Assembly: GCA_020073605.1 (NCBI GenBank)
Contig: JAIQEW010000003.1
Location: 62,001 to 126,000, forward strand
Source of the DNA: Terriglobia bacterium
GTDB lineage: Bacteria; Acidobacteriota; Terriglobia; Acidiferrales; UBA7541
Direction: 5' to 3'
DNA length: 64,000 bases
Shown here: one piece after another, positions 46,015-53,786 of the stretch
Numbering within the stretch: the stretch's first letter is position 1
How the letters are laid out: each line of letters opens with the position of its first letter
Program-made: the position numbers and the translations under genes
Notes under the pieces: generated by a model
Told to the model about the DNA's origin: nothing
The model's database searches: none
Seen by the model: only the letters and a program-made list of their open reading frames with translations

Positions 46015-46842
46015 TCAGCGCCAGAGGTGCGCGAGCGCGTGCGAAGGTTTGTAGTGCGTGCTCCGGATTCCGAGGTGCGACGCAATCCGCCGCCGCAGCA
46101 CGCGGTTCACTTCGGAGACGCTTCCTTCGCCGTCCAGTTCGATGAAGCCGTGCCGTTTCGAAAGATATTCGAATTCCCGCTTGATCATCGACTGGTAGCG
46201 GATGAACGATTGAAACAGGTCGTTCGATAGCGACATGTCCCGCCCCGACTCCCAGTAGCTGATCGTCTGCGACTTCTTGAATTCGCGGTCGAACGCGACT
46301 TCCGGCCGCACGTTCAGCCAGAACGTCAGATTGGGCCGCAGCGCAATTTCGTAAATCCCGTGCAGGTAGTCGCGGCCGATCCCGCGCACCGCCGCGCGCG
46401 CGATCAGCGTGAAGATGTAGCGGTCGGCGAGCACGATCAATCCCGACCGCAGCGCCGGCAGAATCCGCCGCTCGAGCTGGTCGAAAAAATCCGTGCCGTA
46501 CATCAGCGCGAGCGTCATGCGCGTCACGGCGTTTTCGGCCAGCAGCGCGTCGATGTCCTCGCCCACCAGAAACGACCGGCGCAGCCCCATCGTCTGCACC
46601 GCAAAACCTTCCGATTCGAGCCACTCCGTCAGCAGCGAAATCTGCGTCGAGCGGCCCGAGCCGTCCGTTCCCTCCACCACGATCAGGCTTCCGCTCAGGT
46701 CCTCGGTGCGGACGCCCGGCATCGGGATTCCGTAGAATCGCGCTGCGCCGTTCGCGTGGCCGTTCTTGCTCTTCTTGGCGTGCTTCGAAGGGCGGCCGTT
46801 CGGCGGGACATCGGGTTTGGACTGTGCGCGGGGCGGCTTCAT
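46015..46842 (-). CDS. Thymidylate kinase-like protein with altered Walker A
   Basis: This 275-residue protein has a basic, disordered N-terminus (1-50) and a TMK-type fold, but its P-loop reads EGTDGSGRST (57-66), with Arg in place of the Walker A Lys. The LADRYIFTLIARAAVRG block keeps DRY but lacks the AYQ that contacts thymidine in canonical thymidylate kinases. It overlaps its paralogue's gene by 4 bp and is followed by Ppx/GppA. It could be a degenerate or regulatory subunit of a heterodimer, or a kinase for another substrate. Confidence 0.75.
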   Translation of the reverse strand: MKPPRAQSKPDVPPNGRPSKHAKKSKNGHANGAARFYGIPMPGVRTEDLSGSLIVVEGTDGSGRSTQISLLTEWLESEGFAVQTMGLRRSFLVGEDIDALLAENAVTRMTLALMYGTDFFDQLERRILPALRSGLIVLADRYIFTLIARAAVRGIGRDYLHGIYEIALRPNLTFWLNVRPEVAFDREFKKSQTISYWESGRDMSLSNDLFQSFIRYQSMIKREFEYLSKRHGFIELDGEGSVSEVNRVLRRRIASHLGIRSTHYKPSHALAHLWR

Positions 46843-47582
46843 TTTTTCTTGGGCGCGAACTGCCTCAGATCGACTCGCTCGCCGAGAAGCTGGCGCATCA
46901 GCTTCTGGAGCTTGTTCACGCGAACCGTGCCGTCCATCAGCACGAAGTGGTCCGTCTCGATCATCTGGTCGTAGTTGCTCAGGATTCGCTCCTGGAAGAT
47001 GCGGAAGCTCTCCGCGCGGTCGAGCGAAATCCCCAGGTCCATACCGGCTTCGTAATATTTCAGCTTCGGCCGCCCGGCGACGATCCGGTTCACCGCCACG
47101 TCCAGCGGCGCGCGGAAATAGAACGTGATGTCCGGCACCGGCGCGAAGCTATAGAGGTTGCGGAGCCAGTGGGGGGAGCAGCCGCGGGCCGCGTCGCGCG
47201 CAAACGCCGTATAGATGTAGCGGTCGGCGAGCACCAGGTAGCCGCCGTGGAGCAGCGGCAGGATTTGCCGCTCGCAGCGGTCGGCGAAATCGGCCGCGTG
47301 CAGCATCGAGAAAGTCGTCGGAGTCAGCAGCCGCCGCTGCTTCCCGCGCCGCGTCGCGGACTTCACCAGCGGCGACGAATTCCACTCCGTGAAATGAATC
47401 CGATACCCGCCGATTTCGAGCCACCGCTTCAGCAGGTAGAGCTGCGTGCTCTTCCCGGAGCCGTCGATTCCCTCGACCACCACCAGCGCGCCCGGATATT
47501 CGCGCTTCGCTGCGGCCGTCTTCTGCGGCGCCGGCTGAGGGACACTCAGGATGTCGGGAGTCGTGGTCGCCATGGGGCACAC
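46839..47582 (-). CDS. Thymidylate kinase-like P-loop kinase
   Basis: This 247-residue protein has an intact P-loop VEGIDGSGKST (36-46), DRYIYTAFARDAARG and a C-terminal lid-like region. As in its downstream paralogue, the thymidine-contacting AYQ is not present, so a dTMP substrate is doubtful. It opens the operon that continues with the altered paralogue, Ppx/GppA and SixA. PPK2 enzymes share this fold class, so a polyphosphate or other phospho-acceptor role is worth considering. Confidence 0.78.
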   Translation of the reverse strand: MCPMATTTPDILSVPQPAPQKTAAAKREYPGALVVVEGIDGSGKSTQLYLLKRWLEIGGYRIHFTEWNSSPLVKSATRRGKQRRLLTPTTFSMLHAADFADRCERQILPLLHGGYLVLADRYIYTAFARDAARGCSPHWLRNLYSFAPVPDITFYFRAPLDVAVNRIVAGRPKLKYYEAGMDLGISLDRAESFRIFQERILSNYDQMIETDHFVLMDGTVRVNKLQKLMRQLLGERVDLRQFAPKKK

Positions 47583-47692
47583 CTGGACCTAAAAAAGCAT
47601 GATACTTCGGAACCTTGAACCCGGCATGAAAAAAGTGTTACACCCGCATGACTCGCCGCAGCAACAACTTGCGGAGGCTAGAATTCACCCGC

Positions 47693-47989
47693 CTAGCCGC
47701 CGGCGATCGCCCCGATGATCATAAACGGCTCCGCGCCGGACGCGACCGGCTCGGGCAGCGGCGCGTCCGGCGGCTCGTGCGAGAGATCTTCCTGGCAGGC
47801 GAAGAACCGCAAGAACGGCCGGCGCTCCTGCGTGACGTGGTCGCGGATCGTCCCCCGCAGCATCGGATAGCGCGCCTCGAGCGCGTCGAGGACCGAGCGC
47901 TGCGTCACCTGGCCTTGAACCTCGAGTTGCACGTCTCCCTCGACGTGCGCCAGTGTCCGCAGATGCGCCGGAAGCTCCACCCGGATCAT
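47693..47989 (-). CDS. MoaD/ThiS-like ubiquitin-fold sulfur carrier
   Basis: This 98-residue protein ends in [11 protein letters not shown], the C-terminal Gly-Gly of sulfur carriers, and its body ([31 protein letters not shown]) fits the MoaD/ThiS fold. GGAGG lies 10 bp before the ATG at 47989; an ATG at 47998 is too close to it. An activating E1-like enzyme is not seen here. In other genomes I recall such proteins beside BNR-repeat proteins like the one at 48503. Confidence 0.8.
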   Translation of the reverse strand: MIRVELPAHLRTLAHVEGDVQLEVQGQVTQRSVLDALEARYPMLRGTIRDHVTQERRPFLRFFACQEDLSHEPPDAPLPEPVASGAEPFMIIGAIAGG

Positions 47990-48010
47990 GACAACCATTA
48001 CCTCCGCGGT

Positions 48011-48472
48011 TCAGTCGAAGCGGATTCGATTCCATCCGTCACGAAAACTCTCGCCCGGTGCGAAAATACGCATGCTGGAGTCTTTCCGTTTCCCTCCGTC
48101 CCGTTTCCTTCCCTTGAGCCATTTCCTGTGACTGGCCGCGCACTTTCTTGCGACGGTGTTCCCCTCCACGACGTGGTACTCGGGTGTACCGTTGCGCCCA
48201 TGCAAGGTGACGAACACGTAATAATGGTGTTTGCCTTTGGAGCGTTCATCGTTCTTGCTAAGTAACCAATGTTTGTTGCCGCGCTGTAAAGTCTTGACTT
48301 GGATGGTTGCAGGCTTCTTGCCACCCGGGCGTGACGCGAGGATATCGATGCCCCGTGTATTTCGGAGTGTTACTGCGGCGATCAAGCCGTGGCGCGACAA
48401 TTCTGCCGCGACAAAGTACTCACCCGAAATGCCCGACAGCGCTGTGCTGAGTTTGTCCTTTTCCGATTTCAT
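48011..48472 (-). CDS. PD-(D/E)XK-fold protein, possible endonuclease
   Basis: This 153-residue protein has GISGEYFVAAELSRHG (Glu18), RGIDILA (Asp43) and TIQVKTL (Gln58-x-Lys60), the core of a PD-(D/E)XK fold with the QxK variant seen in RecB-like and resolvase-like nucleases. The C-terminal part is basic. GC is lower than in neighbours, and it stands between the BNR and sulfur-carrier genes that look like an older pair. A DNA-processing or restriction role is possible; no partner is obvious. Confidence 0.65.
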   Translation of the reverse strand: MKSEKDKLSTALSGISGEYFVAAELSRHGLIAAVTLRNTRGIDILASRPGGKKPATIQVKTLQRGNKHWLLSKNDERSKGKHHYYVFVTLHGRNGTPEYHVVEGNTVARKCAASHRKWLKGRKRDGGKRKDSSMRIFAPGESFRDGWNRIRFD

Positions 48473-48502
48473 GGACGTAAGGTAAACAATTCCTCACAAG
48501 GA

Positions 48503-49681
48503 TCACGCCAACGTCTGTACCTCCACGGAAAGCACCGCCGGAAGGTCCCGCACGATGGGAGCCCAGCTGTCCCCGGCATCCGCCGACGCGTACACCTGCC
48601 CGCCGGTGGTGCCGAAATACACGCCGCATTTGTCGAGCGAATCGACGGCCATCGCGTCGCGCAGCACGTTGACGTAGCAGTTGCTCTGCGGCAGGCCTTT
48701 CGTGAGCGCCTCCCATTCGTTTCCGCCGATCTTGCTGCGGTACACGCGCAGCTTTCCTTCGGGCGGAAAATGTTCCGAGTCACTCTTGATCGGGACCACG
48801 TAGATCGTCTCCGGCTCGTGCGCGTGGACGTCGATCACGAATCCGAAATCGGTCGGCAGGTTCCCGCTCACCTCTCTCCACAAATCGCCCGCGTTGTCGC
48901 TGCGCATCACGTCCCAGTGCTTCTGCATGAAGAGCACGCCCGGGCGCGACCGGTGCATCGCGATGCGGTGAACGCAGTGGCCGACCTCCGCCTTCGGATC
49001 GGGAATGTACTGCGAGCGTAGGCCCTGATTGATCGGCTTCCAGGTCTTGCCGCCGTCGTCGGTGCGAAACGTGCCCGCCGCCGAAATGGCGATGAAAATC
49101 CGCTGCGGATTGCTTGGGTCGAGCACGATCGTGTGCAGGCACATCCCGCCGGCGCCGGGCTGCCATTTGGGTCCCGTACCGTGGCCGCGCAGGCCCGAAA
49201 GTTCGTGCCACGACTTCGCGCCGTCCGTCGTGCGGAACATCGCGGCGTCCTCGACTCCGGCGTACACCGTGTCCGGGTCGTTGAACGACGGCTCGAGATG
49301 CCACACGCGCTTGAACTCCCACGGATGCTGCGTTCCGTCGTACCACTGGTGCGTGGTGAGTGGCTTGCCGGTCGCAGCGGAAGTGTCGTAGACGAATTTA
49401 TTGCTCGCGCCACTGGGCATCTCGCCCGGCGCCGGCATCTTTTCGCCTCCGGGCGTCTCCCACGTCTTGCCGCCGTCGCTCGATCGCTGGAGAATCTGGC
49501 CGAACCAGCCGCTCGTCTGCGACGCGTACAGCCGGTTTGGGTCAGCCGGCGATCCCTTCATGTGGTAGATCTCCCAGCCCGCAAAGTGCGGCCCGCTCAC
49601 GTCCCATTTTTCGCGCTTGCCGTCCGACGACAAAATAAACGCGCCCTTGCGCGTTCCCACCAGCACTCTTACTCCGCTCAT
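48503..49681 (-). CDS. BNR/Asp-box repeat beta-propeller protein
   Basis: This 392-residue protein has at least four Asp-box motifs of the S-x-D-x-G-x-T-W type: [30 protein letters not shown] and SADAGDSWA, plus [14 protein letters not shown] at the N-terminus. It belongs to the sialidase-like/photosystem-stability-factor-like propellers. No signal peptide is present, so it is cytoplasmic. Sialidase activity is unlikely without the catalytic Arg triad being recognisable. It leads a possible three-gene set with the nuclease-fold and MoaD-like genes. Confidence 0.8.
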   Translation of the reverse strand: MSGVRVLVGTRKGAFILSSDGKREKWDVSGPHFAGWEIYHMKGSPADPNRLYASQTSGWFGQILQRSSDGGKTWETPGGEKMPAPGEMPSGASNKFVYDTSAATGKPLTTHQWYDGTQHPWEFKRVWHLEPSFNDPDTVYAGVEDAAMFRTTDGAKSWHELSGLRGHGTGPKWQPGAGGMCLHTIVLDPSNPQRIFIAISAAGTFRTDDGGKTWKPINQGLRSQYIPDPKAEVGHCVHRIAMHRSRPGVLFMQKHWDVMRSDNAGDLWREVSGNLPTDFGFVIDVHAHEPETIYVVPIKSDSEHFPPEGKLRVYRSKIGGNEWEALTKGLPQSNCYVNVLRDAMAVDSLDKCGVYFGTTGGQVYASADAGDSWAPIVRDLPAVLSVEVQTLA

Positions 49682-49772
49682 TTCTTCCTCCTTCCTGGCT
49701 TTCGCTGTTCACTCTTAAGACGATCGAAACTCCCGATCCGGTAGCACCGATCCTGCTCCATCCACCGCGCGC

Positions 49773-50180
49773 CTACTTTCGCAGCGGGATGAGCGCGCGC
49801 AGCCGCGCATCGCGAAAGAAAAGCCCTCCCCAGGTCAGCACCCCGAAATAGACGGGGAACAATGTCCCGGTGAAGAGCGGACTTCCCGCTCGCACGTTGA
49901 TCGAGACGGCGCCGCCAAGATATCCCGTCAGCAAGATCGCGCCAAGCACCGACGTGCGCGGGATCACATAGAGAATCACGCAGGCGAGCAGGACGATCCC
50001 GATCACGAGAGAGAACTTCTCGGAAAATCCGATGCGGACGAATGCCTCCAGGACCTTCGCCGGCCTCAATATATGCAGGATGCTGTCGAACAGCATGAAC
50101 AATACGACCAGGCCGCTAAGGATGCGCCCCGTCCATAGCATTGCCTTCGAGCTCGGGGCCGCTTGCGTATCTGTTTGCAT
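49773..50180 (-). CDS. DoxX-like membrane protein
   Basis: This 135-residue protein has four hydrophobic segments and the DoxX-family pattern (TGRILSGLVVLFMLFDSILH, then GIVLLACVILYVIPRTSVLGAILLTGYLGGA in parts). DoxX-like proteins are small quinone-linked or stress-related membrane proteins; most are uncharacterised. It sits between the BNR and URO-D family genes in the same direction. Confidence 0.8.
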   Translation of the reverse strand: MQTDTQAAPSSKAMLWTGRILSGLVVLFMLFDSILHILRPAKVLEAFVRIGFSEKFSLVIGIVLLACVILYVIPRTSVLGAILLTGYLGGAVSINVRAGSPLFTGTLFPVYFGVLTWGGLFFRDARLRALIPLRK

Positions 50181-50207
50181 GAGTCTTCCTCCTCACCACC
50201 GGGACGA

Positions 50208-51464
50208 TCAGTAGCCCCCGTACTCCCGGGTGGCGTCCACCCACACTTTCACGAAGCGCGGGTCGCATTCATCCATCGACGAATTGGCGGCCATGATGAA
50301 CCCGCCATTCCGCCCGAGGATTTCGCAATACCTCTTGGTCTGCTCGCGCACTTTTTCCTCCGGCCCCGCTTGCAGCAGCGACACCGGAAAACATCCCGAG
50401 ATCGACAGCACATCACCGGCAGTTTCCTTCAGCTTGGAAATGTCTGTGCTCTGGAAATGCCCGGCGGTCTTCCCCTTGGGCAATTCGCGGAGGTAGTGAA
50501 GGCGCTCGTTCCACACGCCCTCATAGAACAGCGCCGGCACGAGCCCCGCATCCACCAGATCGTTCACCAGCCCCTTCAGTTGCGGCCAGTAGAACTTCTC
50601 GAACTGCTTCAGGGACATGAATCCATCCGACCCCCGGTGCAGGGGAATGAACACGAATTTGCCGCCCGTTTGCCGGCAGGACTCGATGGCTGCCTCGGCG
50701 GAGATGCGCCGCGCTTTCTCTTCCGCGGCCAGCAGCTTCTCGGGACGCCGATGCATGTCCAAAAAGATGCCGCGCATGCCTCGCAGCGTGTCGCTCATGA
50801 AGTCAAACGGCGCCAGGCCGAACGCTCCCATTCCATAGCCGATTCCCGAAGGGAAACCGAGCGCGGCCATCCGTTCCGCCTCTTTCCGCATTTGCAGGAT
50901 TCTCTCGGATTGGAATTTCGCCATGCGTGCAAGCGCTTGCAAGGATGCGGCCAGCGCCGGGTTGGCGAGCGCCATCGCCAGCGCCCCGAACATCGGATAG
51001 CCGGCCACCAGCACCGAAAGCCGGGGCAGTTTGGCCAGCCCCTCGAGGTTCTCGTACGTTCGCGGCAGGAACGTCCGCAGCGCAAAGTCGGTCGGGTCGT
51101 CGAGGAAGGCGTCGTAATCCTCGGCCTTCATATACTCGTCCTCGACGTATTGCATGGGCTTGTCGTCCGGCAACCCGTAGCCCGGCCATCGCGTTTGCCG
51201 GTCGCCCAGCATCACGCTGACGGCGGAGACGAAAGAGGTCAAGCCCGACGCCATGTCCGGCGCGAAATACTGAGTCCACTTTTCCAGCAGCTCTTGCGCC
51301 ACGGCGGGGTTGTTGTCCAGCTCCCGGTTGCTGATTCCCCCCAGCCTCGCCAGCATGTACCCGAAGTTCAGCCGGATGGGGATGCGGTCCGGCTTTCTCA
51401 GCTCGTACGCATCCATCAAGCGCTTGCGTCTGGCGAAAAGCAGCTGTTCAGGCGTCTCGGACAC
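50208..51464 (-). CDS. Uroporphyrinogen decarboxylase family protein
   Basis: This 418-residue protein resembles the URO-D superfamily, with opening RRKRLMDAYELRKPDRIPI, a central barrel region and GDVLSISGCFPVSLLQAGP near the C-terminus. It lacks the typical HemE N-terminal signature, and the length exceeds HemE (about 350), so it fits the broader branch that includes corrinoid methyltransferase proteins such as MtaA/CmuA. A methyl-transfer or one-carbon role is plausible. No corrinoid protein gene adjoins it. Confidence 0.75.
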   Translation of the reverse strand: MSETPEQLLFARRKRLMDAYELRKPDRIPIRLNFGYMLARLGGISNRELDNNPAVAQELLEKWTQYFAPDMASGLTSFVSAVSVMLGDRQTRWPGYGLPDDKPMQYVEDEYMKAEDYDAFLDDPTDFALRTFLPRTYENLEGLAKLPRLSVLVAGYPMFGALAMALANPALAASLQALARMAKFQSERILQMRKEAERMAALGFPSGIGYGMGAFGLAPFDFMSDTLRGMRGIFLDMHRRPEKLLAAEEKARRISAEAAIESCRQTGGKFVFIPLHRGSDGFMSLKQFEKFYWPQLKGLVNDLVDAGLVPALFYEGVWNERLHYLRELPKGKTAGHFQSTDISKLKETAGDVLSISGCFPVSLLQAGPEEKVREQTKRYCEILGRNGGFIMAANSSMDECDPRFVKVWVDATREYGGY

Positions 51465-51589
51465 GCGGATTCCCTTTGGGTGGCTTTCACCCGGTTGCCG
51501 TCCGGCACACTATCAATATCATTGCCAAAATGCGAGTGGTAGTGCGGTAGCCGCGCCGGCTTAGCGCGCGGGCTTTGACTTACGTAGCG

Positions 51590-51709
51590 GCCACCTTCAG
51601 GTGGGCGTCTTTCTCTGCGCCCGGCCTTTGCCTTCGTAGCGCGGTTTTCGCGTCCCGGATGGGTTTGCGGGACGGCCACCTTCCCGACGGGTCATGTCGG
51701 GAGGTGGGC
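51590..51709. repeat. REP-like elements of the GTAGCGGCC family
   Basis: At 51590-51606 GCCACC-TTCA-GGTGGGC; at 51675-51709 a longer inverted repeat, GCCACCTTCCCGAC / GTCGGGAGGTGGGC (14-bp arms, 7-nt centre). The same family recurs at 52204-52222 and 53362-53418. Confidence 0.7.
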
Positions 51710-52088
51710 AGCCTTCGCTTTCCTCAGCGAAGAAACCGCCTCACGGTTCCCGAGTTACAAGATGCACCGGGTGCACAAGGACGCCTGTCAGGGAGGCCAA
51801 AACGGAAAATCGCGGCTAATTAATAATGAGGCAGAGGCAGCGACCGGTAGGGAAGTGTCTCCGACAGTTGTTCGCCGGCGCGTCGAAATTCCTGGGCGCG
51901 TGCACCCTTCCGCTTGGCCGCCGCCTCTGGCCGAAGAACAGTCACCGTTTCATGGTCACTTCGATTTGAAGCCGACCTTGGAGGACCTCTGTGCTACTTT
52001 GGACTCTCATCCAAAATGTCTTGGAGGTTCCCCATCGCGGTTTCCATCCTTCGACGATTCCCTTTTACCCCAATTCAAAGAAAAAAGC

Positions 52089-52104
52089 TGTGATGCAAGT
52101 CACA
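52089..52104. promoter_or_regulatory. CRP/FNR-like palindrome
   Basis: TGTGATGCAAGTCACA, a perfect TGTGA-N6-TCACA match. It lies about 340 bp before the EamA gene and far from other starts. Only expected about 0.06 times by chance in a window of this size for the 10 fixed bases. Confidence 0.4.
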
Positions 52105-52203
52105 TTCGGTGCTAGTGAGCTTTGACATACGTTTTCCCGTCACCTTGCGCAGCGTTCACCCTCCGGAGCCTTGGCGTAGGAGGGCGGTTTTCGCTTTCGT
52201 AGC

Positions 52204-52257
52204 GGCCGCCTTCAGGCGGGCCAGAGGTTCCTAGGAGGTCGGAGCTTCAGCTCCGAC
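52204..52257. repeat. Two adjacent REP-like palindromes
   Basis: GGCCGCC-TTCA-GGCGGGCC (52204-52222, GTAGCGGCC family) and GTCGGAGC-TTCA-GCTCCGAC (52238-52257, a perfect 8-bp stem with a TTCA loop). The shared TTCA loop is notable. Confidence 0.7.
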
Positions 52258-52447
52258 ATAACCGGCCGCTCCACCAACTACCATTGCGCAGGGTCACTCG
52301 CGGCAAGTCTTTGCCTTGTCGCAGGCGCCCAAAATGGCCTACATCCGAAAAACGCCGGATTTGGCCGAAGGCATGAAATCCCTTACTATCGTGCTGTTCT
52401 CGCGGTGAAACAACGCCACCATCGTGCCTCGCCCCGCGCAATCCGCC

Positions 52448-53365
52448 ATGGACGCCAACCCCCATCGCCCGGCGTGGAAGACCCTGCTGGCTTTCGCGAT
52501 CATCTACCTCGTGTGGGGATCGACGTTTCTCGCCATCCGCATTGGCGTTAGCGAAGTTCCGCCGCTTCTTCTGGCCGCGATGCGTTTCCTGGCTGCCGGG
52601 CTCGCTCTGTATCTCTGGACGATCGCTCGCGGCGAGCGCTCGCCCACGCTGCGCCAGTGGACCTCGGCGTCTCTACTCGCGTTCCCGATCTTCGTCCTCG
52701 ACTATGGACTGGTGTTCTGGGCCGAGCAGCGCGTGCCGTCGGGCATCACCGCGGTCATGCTGGCGACGATCCCGGCATTCATGGCTCTTTCGGAAATCAT
52801 CTTCCTGCGCACCCAGAGGCTCACTCCGCGCTTGGCTCTCGCGCTACTGATCGGCCTTGGCGGAGTGGGTGTGCTGGTGAGCCGCTCGTTGAACCTCGGC
52901 GGCGCGCCGATCGACAGGCTCGGCGCCGTGGCGCTGATCGTTGCGGCGATGAGCTGGTCGGTGGGCTCGGCGTTTTCGCGCAAGCTGCCTCTGCCCTCTT
53001 CCAAAGCGATGAGCTCGGGCGCGCAGATGCTCGCCGGCGGGGTGCTTTTGGCTCTCGCGTCGGCCGCGCTCGGCGAATTCCACGGCTTTCATTTCTCGGC
53101 CGTCTCGCGCGGAGCGTGGCTCGCGCTTCTTTACCTGATTGTCCCCGGCTCGATCGTCGCGTTTACCGCCTACGTATGGCTGCTGCATCACGAATCGCCG
53201 ACGAAGGTCGGCACCTACGCGTACGTGAATCCGGTGGTGGCTGTGGTTCTCGGATACTTCTTTGCGGGCGAAGCGCTTGGCCTGCGCACGATTCTCGGGA
53301 CTGCGTTTGTTCTCGTCAGCGTCGTCGTGATCACCACCACCCGCGCCCGGCCGTTGCCTTCGTAG
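52448..53365 (+). CDS. EamA/DMT-family exporter (YedA-like)
   Basis: This 305-residue protein has ten hydrophobic segments in two EamA repeats, with opening FAIIYLVWGSTFLAIRIGV and FRSS-like family blocks such as RFLAAGLALYLW and VGTYAYVNPVVAVVLGYFF. It belongs to the drug/metabolite exporter family; substrates are often amino acids or metabolites. The ATG at 52448 fits better than a GTG at 52424. It stands alone between REP-rich spacers. Confidence 0.87.
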   Translation: MDANPHRPAWKTLLAFAIIYLVWGSTFLAIRIGVSEVPPLLLAAMRFLAAGLALYLWTIARGERSPTLRQWTSASLLAFPIFVLDYGLVFWAEQRVPSGITAVMLATIPAFMALSEIIFLRTQRLTPRLALALLIGLGGVGVLVSRSLNLGGAPIDRLGAVALIVAAMSWSVGSAFSRKLPLPSSKAMSSGAQMLAGGVLLALASAALGEFHGFHFSAVSRGAWLALLYLIVPGSIVAFTAYVWLLHHESPTKVGTYAYVNPVVAVVLGYFFAGEALGLRTILGTAFVLVSVVVITTTRARPLPS

Positions 53366-53418
53366 CGGCCGCCTTTCGCGTCTCTTGTGTCCCGATGGTC
53401 TGCATCGGGAAGGCGGGC
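53362..53418. repeat. Nested REP-like element of the GTAGCGGCC family
   Basis: GTAGCGGCCGCCTT at the left end and AAGGCGGGC at the right, with an inner CCCGATG / CATCGGG stem. Same overall plan as the element at 51675-51709. Confidence 0.65.
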
Positions 53419-53786
53419 GTTTTTCTCGTTTTTCGTTGTCATCCCGAGAGAGTCCGCCGGGTGTTCTGGCGGACGCCGAGGGATCTGCTCTTGGTTTCCG
53501 GTTATGCTGCGCGGTTGCCTTTGTGGCACAGACACTCATGTCTGTGCTCTTCGCCGCGACATAAACGGCCGGCCCGCACAGCTACCTTCTTGCTCTGAGG
53601 CCTCGCCAGCGGCGAGGCTGAATGGGCTTGCCCTGAGTGACGTGCCGAAGGGTGCGCAGGTTCTCCCGCAGCAAGTATTCGTCCCCTGCGCGATTAGGCA
53701 AGCGTCACCATCTGTTAATTGCCGCTGGAGTCTCTCTGTGGTAACTATTGCCAGCCGGCGAATTCGGGTCAATCGACGGCAAATTG
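53366..53786. other. REP-rich spacer before the restriction-modification gene
   Basis: No supported gene. It holds the nested palindrome starting at 53362, a further inverted repeat at 53526-53547, and GGGATCTGC-type intergenic sequence. The promoter of the downstream gene should lie in 53690-53780, which is AT-richer. Confidence 0.5.
53526..53547. repeat. Palindrome GCACAGAC / GTCTGTGC
   Basis: An 8-bp perfect inverted repeat with a 6-nt loop, intergenic. It resembles other short palindromes in this window but not the RAYT-associated sequence. Confidence 0.65.

Larger units (their letters stand above)
51465..52447. other. Almost 1 kb gene-poor spacer with repeats and a CRP-like site
   Basis: No supported gene. 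It carries at least four REP-like palindromes (51590-51606, 51675-51709, 52204-52222, 52238-52257) and a TGTGA-N6-TCACA element at 52089-52104. Open frames through it lack family features. Confidence 0.55.

Noticed and set aside
51762..52115. 117-codon open frame in the REP-rich spacer
   Set aside because: No ribosome site or family pattern, and it runs through repeat-like sequence.
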